Source: Polychytrium aggregatum
Lineage: Eukaryota > Chytridiomycota > Chytridiomycetes > Polychytriales
NCBI RefSeq assembly: GCF_025602895.1
Contig: NW_026516307.1
Coordinates: 102,643 to 166,642, forward strand
DNA length: 64,000 nt
Direction: 5' to 3'
The notes below the pieces were generated by a model, which worked only from the letters and a program-made list of their open reading frames with translations, was not told the origin of the DNA and ran no database searches. This document shows, in pieces, positions 11,178 to 21,475 of the stretch. The first letter of the stretch is position 1. Every line of letters starts with the position of its first letter. A program made the translations under genes and the position numbers.

Positions 11178-13014
11178 TCACATCTTCAGATGCTTCCGGA
11201 AGAGAGCAAACTCACGCTTGACCAAGTGGCTGAGCATGATCTCGACCAGATCCTTGGAAAACTTCTCATAGCCCTGCAAAGTTTCGATTCAACACCGTGT
11301 TTCAGTATCATAACCCGCGCACATACTCATCATATATCATGGACTTCGGTGCTGGCTGGTGCGCACCGATAAGTCCACTGTCCCCCTACATGATGTTGGC
11401 CGCCCACACCAACCGCCCGAATTGCATTCAACCATCCCTTCAACGTATCACCGCGGGTTAGCACGCCAGTCTAACCAGCCTACCTTGAGCGAGAAGTATC
11501 TATCTCTATAGAACAACGAGGGATGTCGATACTCATAGTTGGACGAGTCAAGGCGTGGTCCGACAAAGACACCTTCGGTCTGGTTGCTGGTTGATCCACC
11601 CATCAAGACAGTCAGAAAGGGTAAGTTGGCATATACTTTCATATCGACACTGTCGTTTGTTCCGCTGCTGTGCCGAGAGCAATCTTACTTTTTGAGCCAC
11701 TCCTGAACGAGCTCGTTTCTGCGGGCGTTTTGCTCTGCAACTTCCTTCCCATCGAGCTTCAAGTCTCCCATCGTTGGGAACGTGGACACGTAGACATCCA
11801 TGCCCTTGTTTCGGAGCACTCGGACAATGGCGATCAAGTTCTCCAGGGTCTCTTCTGGCGAGATCGGTGCTTCCCCGCTTCGCGGTCTATGATATTGGTG
11901 CTCATGAGCAAAGCTGAACAGCGGTCTGGGCAACAGGCTGACAATCTACATCAAGCGCAAGCCCCAAATATGCCCAACCGGCAACGATGAGGGAATCCAC
12001 CTGGCGTCGTTGAGGCCCAGGGCAATGATAACGGCGGCTGATTCCTCGATCTTTTTGGAGGCAAAAGTTTTATCGAACAGCTGGAGGGACTTGACACCAG
12101 GTTTCTGTGGATCGCAAGGCGTCAGTGTACGAACCCCACATCACCGCCTCCAGCCAATCGATCATTGCCTGTCGGCGCGACGATCTTGGGTCAGCGTCCA
12201 AGCCAACACCCATGCTTCATAACGACACCCACCCGTTCAGACTGCGGCAGCCTGGGCACCGAGAGATGAACGCCATTAGTATATGCCATCTCGGAGTTCG
12301 CAGCGTGCTTGTCTTTCAAGGTGACTTACCAATCGCGAGTCGTTGAACCACAATATCCCCGGTTGTGAAACCGCCACGACTGCCTCAGACTGCTCTCTTT
12401 CGAGAGGAGCTTTGCCAGATACGTTGCGATACCTGATTCGTTCGTCGGGTTTGTAGCGACAGCGGCGCGGTAGAGTTGCAGCATTAGTGCCGTTCATGCG
12501 CATGCTTTGGCTGCTGAGGCGACGTGTTCGTACCTGGGATCTGTCCAATCCCGACCGAGTCTCCATATCCCCAGGCGATATCATCGCCTGCAGAGACGCG
12601 GCGGCGCGGTATCAGCGGACGACAATATTGTTAGAGCGCCAATTGACAAGTGACCGCGCTTTGGCGAAGCGGGGCATTCCGCATCGATCGGCGGTGAGTG
12701 CCGACGAGCGAGAGCAAATTGACGGTGGCACTCTTACCGATGACGGTAACGGACTGGCGGAACTTTGCCCAGGCGTCTGTTTCGTTCGGAAAGCTCTCAA
12801 AAGCATACTGGCGCGGTTGGGTTCGGGAGCGTCAGCCAGCCAATATGGAAGTTTGGTAAGTCACAGAACAGAACAGGAATCCCAAGCGAGTGGCCCGAGG
12901 CCTGGAGTAAATACTTACCCACTGAAGGAGGCACCATAGGTACTTGGCCCAGATCCAGTACTGATCCCACAGGAATACGACCCAATCGAGGATGGTGACG
13001 AGGAGGGAGGCCAT
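11178..13014 (-). CDS. membrane-anchored SGNH-fold protein, probably catalytically altered
   Basis: Nine exons with fully consistent phases: 13014-12919, 12807-12738, 12587-12534, 12432-12330, 12251-12233, 12104-12001, 11937-11689, 11649-11484 and 11273-11178, giving 318 aa. Residues 1-32 form a Trp-rich hydrophobic segment (signal anchor). The remainder has the order of SGNH/GDSL hydrolase blocks: block I VIGDDIAWGYG (residues 54-64), block II NRGYCGST (about 97-104), block III ALGLNDA (142-148), and a C-terminal YRDRYFSLKGY (about 280-289). Family knowledge expects Ser in block I (GDS) and His after Asp in block V (DxxH). Here they are Asp58 and Phe284, while the block III Asn146 and Asp281 remain. 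The fold is likely retained, but hydrolase activity is doubtful. It converges with the right alkaline phosphatase. Confidence 0.72.
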
Positions 13015-13674
13015 CGCGCAGACGGATGATCAAGGATGGCTGTGTGGCTGGCGTGCTGGCTGATTCAAAGATGAGCCGGAGGAGATGAGTCTCTGGATGA
13101 GCGGCTTCAAGTAGTCGACGACCCGCAACGAAGACGCGGCTGAGCTGGGCTGGGATCGAGGGTCGATTGACGGCGGCGGGTGGGCAGATCAACAGCAGAC
13201 GGCAAGAGCGACGACGGCGGGCGAGGAAAGCGCTTTGGCCATCCGGCGATCCGATCGCGGCGATGCGGCCTGTGTGGCGGTGGCGGTGCGACGGCTCTGC
13301 TGCGCTCTCGGTCGCTCTCGGTTGCTCTCGGTCGCTCGTCGCGGCTTCTCGTAGCCTCTCGCTATCTCCTCGCTCTCTCCTCGCCATGGTTGGCCGTTTC
13401 GTCAAGCCTGCTGACCCAGTTCGCTGACCGTTTTGCCGGGTCGTTCGTTGCTTACCGTCCGGCTTTCCCCCATCATCTACTCGCCAGATCCACCGCTGAC
13501 GCTCGGTCTGCCCTCGGCATCTCATTTGGTACTTGTCGCGCCTTCTGATGCATGCAGTTTCTGCCCCCAGTGGCCGAAGCTCGTGGCGGCTTTCTCGCTG
13601 ACGCAACCTTTGTCTGCGGCTCATCGACCCAGGCCCAAAACCAGATCTATCCTCCTGCTGCTCATCTGCTCGTC
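13015..13674. other. divergent promoter region, SGNH-like / THI6
   Basis: This 660 bp segment lies between two divergent starts. It includes a CTCTCGGT-type direct repeat at about 13312-13385. No thiamine-pyrophosphate riboswitch core could be recognised. An in-frame upstream ATG at 13552 could extend THI6 by 41 residues. Confidence 0.5.
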
Positions 13675-15834
13675 ATGACCAAACCCCAAGTTGACTACAC
13701 CCTCTATCTCGTCACGGATCGCTCTTTGCTTCCCGCTGGCACCACGCTTGCCTCGTCCGTCAAGGCTGCCATCGAGGGAGGCGCTACCCTCGTCCAGCTC
13801 CGCGAGAAGAATGTCTCTACCAAAGAATTCGTCGAGACCGCCCAGCAGGTCCTTGCGATCACCCGAGCTGCAGGTGTGCCGCTTTTCATCAACGACCGCA
13901 TCGACGTTGCCCTGGCGGTCGACGCCGACGGTGTTCACATCGGCCAAAGCGACATGCCGGTGGACATTGCCCGTGGCCTCCTTGGTTCGACCAAGGTCCT
14001 CGGCGTGACTGTCGAGAACCCGCAGCAGGCCTGGGATGCCATCCAGAAGGGGGCCGACTACATCGGCACCTCGGCTGTCTTTCCGACCGGCACCAAGAAG
14101 CACGCCGACGACCACCAGTTCCTTGGCCCTGTCGGTGTCAAGGCGATCCTTGAGTCGGTCCGCTACACCGACATTCCTGTCGTGACCATTGGTGGCCTCA
14201 ATGCCGACAATGTCGAGCAGGTTCTGTTGGAATCGGCCGTCGAGAAGAGCGGCCACAAGCCCGCCAAGCGACTCTCTGGCGTCGCCATCGTCTCGGCCAT
14301 CATCGCCAAGGAAGACCCAAAGGCCGCTTCGCAGGTACTGGCGGCCAAGATCCGTCCGATCGTCTCGGGCACGGCCCATGCCGCCGTTGAGCGATCGCTC
14401 GTCTGGAAGCGCCCCGATGCCGAACAGGCGCTCGTCGACAAGATTGCCAACGCATTCATTCAGCTGCGTGAGCGAAAGCCTCTCGTGCACAACATCACCA
14501 ACTACGGTAAGGTCTGCGCCTCTGGCAGGGACGCGGTTGAATATGTATACCACCATGTCGGGTTTCCCGAGATCCATCGCCAGGGTCCGAGACGGCTCTT
14601 ATAAGGGCACTTGAGTCGATCTGGAGAGTGTTTCCGCGAGCTTGGAAGTCCGCTTGTCGATGTCTTTGCATATTCTCTGCGGCGAATGTGCCCCGCTTCT
14701 CATGGCTGTAGACGATCTGACCGAACGGACCATGTGCGATGTCAAAGGCGCATGTCAAAGGCACAGAGTCAATGTCTTCGCACGAGCACTCTGCACAAGT
14801 CATGCTTCCTGACCATCATATTCTCATTCCTTCGCCCGACAGTTGTCATGAACGACACCGCCAATGTCATTCTGCACATTGGCGGTCTTCCTGTCATGGC
14901 CCATGCGTAAGATGACACTGCCTGCGAACGCTTGTGCGCACGAACGCATGCACATGCGACCCGCCGGGTTGATCGGGCCCGACATCGCTTGACGTTCTCT
15001 GCGCTGTCCCCTCGGTCCAGTCACAACGAGGCTGCCAAAATCACAGGCATCTCCAATGCCCTTGTTATCAACATTGGCACGCTCGACGACCCCAAGGTCC
15101 AATCGATGCACATCTCTGCCAAGCAGGTATGGCCCTTGAATGATACCCGGTGCTTACAGGCACCCTCCCTGTCTGCACGACGCATATCGATATGGCTCTG
15201 TGTTCGATGCTTACAACCGCAATTTGCTTCCAACACATAACCAAACGCAACGTCGCGGCTCCAGGCCAACGAAAAGGGAATCCCGATCGTCCTGGATCCA
15301 GTCGGTGCTGGCGCGACATCCTACCGCACCGAAACCACCCTTAAGCTCCTGACCGAAAACAAGATCGACATTGTCAAGGGCAACGCCGGCGAGGTTGGCA
15401 TCATTGCCGGCTGCGGTGGCGTCGAGATGCGGGGTGTCGAGAGTGTTGGAACGCTCTCGCAGCCGGAGTTTGTTGTCGAGAGCCTGGCCAAGCGCTTTAG
15501 CAACGTCTTTGCCATCTCGGGCAAGACCGATTACATCTCTAATGGCGCTCAGACTGTGGCCGCCTCCAACGGAAACGAGTGGCTCGGAACCCTGACCGGC
15601 ACGGGCTGCTCAACGACGACCCTCGTGGCCAGCTTTGCCGCGGTCGAGAAGGACCATGTTGTCGCCACGGTTGCTGGTATCGTCGCCATGGGTGTTGCTG
15701 CCGAGCTTGCTGTTGAGTCTGGACGTGTTGCCGGTCCTGCAAGCTTCAAGGCTGCCCTCTACGATGCCCTGTACCATTTGAACGCCGATGCCATCCGACT
15801 GCGCGCCCGCGTTGAGATTTTGAAGAGCGCCTAG
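13675..15834 (+). CDS. THI6: bifunctional thiamine-phosphate synthase / hydroxyethylthiazole kinase
   Basis: Fungal Thi6, catalysing the last assembly step of thiamine monophosphate (N-terminal ThiE domain joins HMP-PP and HET-P) and phosphorylation of hydroxyethylthiazole (C-terminal ThiM domain). Exons 13675-14506, 14843-14906, 15021-15126 and 15265-15834 give 523 aa, close to the approximately 540 aa of yeast Thi6. ThiE features are YLVTDR at the start, VQLREKN, FINDRIDVA, GVHIGQSD, YIGTSAVFPTGTKK and PVVTIGGLNADN. The ThiM half begins at PLVHNITNYVV and MNDTAN and includes NIGTL, VLDPVGAGA, NAGE and the catalytic-loop motif GTGCSTTT. Exon phases agree at every junction. The ATG at 13675 places the first beta strand at the usual distance; an upstream in-frame ATG (13552) could add a 41-residue leader. 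Confidence 0.95.
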
Positions 15835-16382
15835 GTACACACCCAGAGGGTATGGAACGGGGCTCAAGTGTCTCGCTTGTGCTCGCCTGCGTGATATGCG
15901 GAAAGCGTATGGCCGCACCAAGAGCGCGTCAGACCCAAAGCAATATAGGAGCTCAATCCTCATTGATGAGAATGTCGAGACAACCATTGTGTCTGCAACA
16001 TGGCGATTGGCATCTCGTTGGGCTTCGTTGCTGCGGCACGATCCTTTGCTGCGGCACGATCCTTTGGTGCGGCACACAATATATCGACAGCGTCTGACTT
16101 TGGAAATGCTAGCCATGGTGTGCCCGGCGACCGGGCTCAGCCCCAGCCACTTATGCCTCTGGGCTTCTAGGTTGCGAAAGCAGTGATGCAACCCCTGCAA
16201 TTGTCTGCTGCACAAGGGCGGGCATCGGACACGTCTCCCTTCGATCGGGGCCAAGTGTATTTCGTACATCGAGTGTTCCTGACAAAGCGACTCGTTCGGC
16301 CCCCCCCCCAACAGGCCGTATGATACATGTTTCTCCTGGCTCGCACAGACCTGGGTGCTTTAGGTCGGCTCCACTGCAAATC
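15835..16382. other. convergent intergenic region with a short tandem repeat
   Basis: This region lies between the 3' ends of THI6 and the serine-rich gene. It holds about three copies of an 18-bp unit (TGCTGCGGCACGATCCTT) at 16028-16078 and a poly-C tract near 16301-16309. No gene was seen. Confidence 0.55.
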
Positions 16383-17255
16383 TCAGTCCCCGGTCGTGGC
16401 GTAGCTGAATTGCTCGTCTCCTTGTATGACCCCTAGAGTGGATCTCCGGGTAACAGGTGCTCTCCTGCTGGATCCGGTGCCCGACCCCATCCGGACGATG
16501 GTTTCGCCTCTCCGCTCGTGTGTCTCACCAGACTCACTGATGGGAGCAACTTTGTTGGTCCTGGATTGGGACTTTTGAAGCAGCTCAATGTTGCGACTGC
16601 TCTTTCGCCGGTAGATTGCGCTGGCAACGATGATATCGCTACTGCTGGCCAGGCTCGTGTGGCTCGAAATGTTGCCTTTGCTGCCGAGGTTATTCTTGCT
16701 TCCCAGACCGGCCTTGCTTGCCAGAGTCCCGCGGCTGCCAATATTTGTGTGGTCTGCAACACTGCCATGGCTGCCGAGGTTGGCGTGGCTCCGTGCTAGA
16801 ATCTTGTGCTGCATGTTCAAGACCAGCGCATTGGCTGCCATAGTCTCCTCCTCCTCGTTCATCAGGTCGTCCGTGGTAAAGCTGCCGCTTGCCAGTTTGT
16901 CCTGGAGCTTCTTGAGATGCTCCGTACATCCAACCGTGTACTCATGCCGCTCACCAAGCTGCAGACGGTATGTTTTCACGAATCCCTCGATGAGCGGGAC
17001 CGTCTCCTTGATGAGGTTCAGGTGGATGTTTTGGGGGACGTCGACGGCTGACTGGGCCTCGACTGCGGCAAGATACTCCTTGCGCGGTCGCTCTTTCTCC
17101 TTGGCGTTGACTTTTTCTTTGGCCCATTTTTTGAGTTTGAGGATCATCTGCAAGGTGGATGTGTCTGGGGGGGGGTTGAGGAGAACAGAAGTGACATGTC
17201 AGCAACAGCAAGTACCACGCCTCGTCTGGCAGCTCGAGGAGCAGTGCGAGCCCCT

Positions 17256-17310
<55 letters not shown>

Positions 17311-20206
17311 CTTCGTTTGGCTCAGCCGCGCCAACACCCAGTACCCCAGTACCTGTTTGTTTCTGGTAATTTGGACCAGGATCCGAGCCATGTTGTAAAG
17401 CACCGACCAGCGATTGGGATTGCATTCAAGAAGGATCGTCAGTCAATTTGCGGGACTCTGTTGCCATCGAGGGATCATGAGGAAAGGCTCTTACCGCGAG
17501 TTCGAGGTTCTCACCGGCCTTCTTCAGCTCAGTCAGAACCTTCACCACGCTTCCAATGTCTTTGAGCTTGCTCTCCGTTTCGCCGTGCTCGTGTGACTGC
17601 GTGGCTTTCATGCGACTAATGATGTCCAGATAGACAGGTGCGCTCGGGATCTCCAGGTTTTTATGGGTACTGACGCGGCTGCTTCCGGCCTTGATCGACA
17701 TGGACGATATGACACTGCTGGATCTGCCACGGTTGGTGAGGCCAGGACTGAGTGACTGGAACACAACGCCATGCTCGGCGAGAGAATCCAGAACGTTGAT
17801 CTCGCGCTCGCGACCGCCGTCGGGTTGATCAGCATCGGACATCTCTGCTTCGACATCGCCAGCGATCTCGATGGTCGGGATGTTGGGATGGCCTGGATAG
17901 TCGAAGGTCCGAAAGCTTGTGTCGTGTGGAGAAAACACATCCTGAGACTGTGCGTCCGGAGACTGGCCCAAGTTTGCTGCGTCGAGATAGATGCATATAT
18001 GAGTCAGTGCGGACCAAGGACGATAACTCTATCAGGCTTGCAGCCGCTCTTCAACTTTTCGCATCTGCACATCTGCGCTTGTACATCTTTGGCTGGCGGG
18101 CTTACCGTTGACACTGAGACGTGGCTTGTCGTCCAAACCAAAGCTCTGTAACGAATTGAGGTTGATGGATGGCTCTCGTGAGCGCATTAACGGGGTCGTG
18201 GGCGATCCAACCAACAGATTTGACCATGCGGACAGTTGCGCTGGCGGTTTCGGTGGCTCTGGGAGGCTCTGTGCTCGATCAGAGACGCCTTCTATCACCA
18301 GAGCCGGCGCACTTCCGGCCTGCCAGTCTTCAGCATCGTGCGTTGTTTCAATCCAGTTTTCGATCTTTTTTGCTTTCGCCATTCTTTCCATATGCTGATT
18401 CAGTTCTGGCGTCTCATCACTCCTCCGGTCGACTACATCTGCAAGACTTTTGTGGCTCTTGTTCAAATGCTCGTCCGAGGTCTGTAGTGGAGAAATGATA
18501 CCACGTCGCAGTTCCTCGATGAGATTGTGGTAGGAACGAGAGCTAGCTCGGACCCGGTCTTCCTGGGGCAGGTTCTCCTGCGAATTGTGGTGGTCGGTGA
18601 GCTTCTGCTGTATCAGGCTCGATAAACTGGATAGGCTCTTGTTATGCTCCTCGAGGGCCTCTGTCGTCAGCTGCGAGCGCTTGTGGACGACGCTGATGCC
18701 CAGTGTGCGTGCCGACTTGATCTCATCGCCCAGTTTCTCTGGGTGCTTTTGCAGAAGCTCCTCCTCCGGATCGGGGATCGAAATGAGCGGCCCACGTCCG
18801 GCTGCTATCGGTGCCGATGGTGGCAGGGACTCGGGCGAAAAGCTCTCCATGTTGTCCCGCGGCGCCAAACGCTTCACGACGGCCAGCTCCGTTGCGGATG
18901 TTGCTCCAATATCGCCCGATATACTTCGGACTGCCGCAGAAGATCGCGCACAAGAGTTGCGGGACGAATTAAGCATGGTGATAAACCCCGTGGTTGGTGT
19001 GAGTTGGTTCAGGTCGTAGGTATCGTTCACTCGGGTGAGAATGCTCTTGAAGCCTCCTTGAGCCTCGGAGGCAGCAAATATGCTGGACTTGCGCCGCATT
19101 CGCATGTGAGATTCTTCTGTCTTGACCTCTGCTTGCAATTAGCGATGCAAAAGTATTCGCATTAGGCACGCAGCTATGTGATCTGCATTCCGGCAGCGCC
19201 AAGTCGCTTGGCCTGTCGTTGCTTGGTAGTCAAGCTCTCACCACCCATACTTTGACAGCGGTGCACACAGGCACCCCTCATGTTTCAACACCGATACCAC
19301 ATGGGCTCGAAGCCCACAGACCGTCCGGCTCTGGTAGCCCATCAACGAACACTACCCACTCGCAATGTGACACTCCCCCAAGCGCCGATACGTCGGTATG
19401 ATGGCCCTCGCCACATCCACCGTCTGTCCCTTGGGGATTGCTCTCGACCTCCGTAGCCCACCTTGTGCTTTCCACAGCTTGCTGGTGTCCTGGTCCATGA
19501 GACTGACCGCCAGACTCTTTCGGCGGACCGATTCTCTGCGTCCGATGATGGCATCCAACGCGACGGCGCCGCTTGGAGGGAGATGCTCGCTCGAGGGCTC
19601 GCGGTGGTAGATGGGGAGAGCCACGTCCATCGGCTCATGGAAGGAGCGCCGTTTTGACTGCAGCCGCATTGCGGTCGAGTAATCTGCCGATGCAGGCGTC
19701 AATTGGTTTTGAAGATCAGGCTTTTGTGGTCGTCTCAACACCACGGGCGGCGAGGTCCGTGAGGAGCGAGGCGAGGAGGTGGCCGTAGCCATGTTGGAGA
19801 GGGCCAGCGAGGTTCTGGGCTCGTTAAGCATGTCCTGCGGAGGCTTTGGGGCGTTCGTCAAGGCCGGAAGATGGCCGAGCCCCCGGAATGCCGTCGATGC
19901 ATCTTCCGGATGCCTGGGTTCCAAGGCATCAGAAGTCCGCGGCGATGCCGACGCGGGCGAAGACTGCTGCGATGGTGGCTCCGATGACAGCGTCGATGCA
20001 GGCCTCGACGATGATGATGACGATGTCGATGCTGGCCCTGGTATTGGTGCTGGTACTGCTGCTGGTGCTGGCTCCTGTTCCAAATCCGGTGTGATAGCTG
20101 GCGAATGGTGTTGCTGCCGCCGCGGCTCATCCTTTGGCTCGCTTCTCTCCTCGGCCTGTCCATTCTTTGAAGTCAGCGATGTGCGCTCAAGCGGAAACGG
20201 GTGCAT
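16383..20206 (-). CDS. large serine-rich low-complexity protein, function unknown
   Basis: Five exons inferred with matching phases: 20206-19360, 19128-18106, 17976-17495, 17362-17309 and 17147-16383, about 1,056 aa. I do not recognise the family. The first approximately 200 residues are Pro/Ser/Gln-rich and probably disordered. The middle has charged helical segments (HMERMAKAKKIENWIE; LVIEGVSDRAQSL). The last exon starts with a basic helix (LKLKKWAKEKV), then a helical region (LIKETVPLIEGFVKTY, HLKKLQDKLASG), followed by about eight degenerate repeats of the type (L/I)GS(K/R/H)xx(L/I) at roughly residues 920-985, and a basic Ser/Arg-rich end. The small fourth exon (18 codons) is the weakest part of the model. 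A scaffold or signalling-adaptor role would be a guess. Confidence 0.55.
17256..17310. repeat. CCCATA hexanucleotide array
   Basis: About nine perfect copies of CCCATA (GGGTAT on the other strand) inside the last intron of the serine-rich gene, starting at its splice donor. The unit resembles but is not the canonical telomere repeat TTAGGG/CCCTAA. Confidence 0.9.
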
Positions 20207-21475
20207 GGCCACTCTATTGGAGGCATAAAATGCGCTCCTTGAGGTCGCCTCTTCGATGTGGCAGGATCTGGATGGAAGACAGCCGGTTTCAGGTCAAAAT
20301 GGTGCGCGAAGACTCCAGAGAGCCAATGGGTACGATGATGCCCAGCAACGATTCTCAGTCGACGGAATGAGATAGTGAGCAATGAGGGGACCGAGAGGGC
20401 GTGTGAGGGTGGTCTAAGGGCTGAAAGCAGCAATCCCTCACCCAGCGGATGCAAGAGGGAGGGCAGATGCGAGTGGCCGCTGGCACTGATGCAGATACGA
20501 GTAGATTCCACTGGATCAATGGGTCCGCTTGCTCTCTCGGAAGATTTGTCGTGCTTCAGCATGCACTGACCGCTGCTGGGATGTGCCGTATGTACAGCAA
20601 GCCAGTCAGCCCTCGAATGGCCAACTGTAAAAAAACGGGGGCAAGGGACCAGGATCTGCCCGAGCATGATTGGGAGGGCCAGTGGAGAATCGGAGACATG
20701 GATGGCTGGCCGCTCTCAATCAGCCATCCACCAGGCATCCTGGCAGCCTCAAGGCGAAGGCCATGCCCAACGCACGATGTTTTGAGGCAGTAGATCATTT
20801 GATCGTGTATCAAGAAAAGTGGGCCTGGTTTTTAGTCCATATGCTTGGCAAGACAAAGCAATGGATACAGAATCTGGATGCAGGCAGTGGACGCTCCATC
20901 ATGAATCGCGGCCCTCGATATGATGCTCACTCGCCAAACATCTATGTTGCCGACGGAAACAACAATTTTGCTTCAACCCTGGACAAACGAACCGTAAAAT
21001 ACACCATTCCGGTATCAGTCACTCATTTAGATCCCAGGAGGGCAGCTCCGAAGTCATCGATGTTGATGAGGACGCACTCCTGCTCCCGATAGTCTCAGCA
21101 GACACAGCCTCCTTTGTGTCGATGGAGCCGGGAGAGTGGAATCGGGATATGAAACACTGGTTGAGACTGGGTCCTTGTCTGTCGAGATGGCTCAGAGCCT
21201 GCCACAGCGGGTCGCAAAGAAAAATCAACCGTGTTCACATCAGAAGGCCCAACATGACTCGACCAAACATGACTCGACCAAAGACCAAGGACGTCCATGA
21301 TCACTAAAGGAATGAACATCCACAAGCTGCGGGATGTTGGAAGCGAAGGGATCGGATCAATTGAGTGATCCGCCGTTTATAGATGAAAAGAAAGGAAATG
21401 AAAGAAGAGACTCAAGCAGAACGCACGAGGGACGAAACAACCTGATCAATCTATTGCTGAATCACCGTCCGCTGA
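20207..21475. other. intergenic region between two minus-strand genes
   Basis: This 1,269 bp segment holds the promoter of the serine-rich gene and the 3' end of the reductase gene. A 14-bp direct duplication (AACATGACTCGACC) occurs near 21252-21281. Open frames here lack domain features. No RNA gene was recognised. Confidence 0.5.

Noticed and set aside
13015-13674. Thiamine-pyrophosphate riboswitch upstream of THI6
   Set aside because: I looked for the CTGAGA and ACCTGA core elements of fungal TPP aptamers in the leader and introns and did not find a convincing pair.
17256-17310. Interstitial telomere repeat
   Set aside because: The unit is CCCATA, not CCCTAA or another known telomeric unit, and lies inside an intron; treated as a simple microsatellite.
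17400-17460. CNPNRWSVLYNMARIL-like peptide, TPR-like, between exons 3 and 4 of the serine-rich gene
   Set aside because: No AG acceptor opens this frame; all three frames have stops just upstream. The downstream acceptor at 17363 gives phase-consistent joins.
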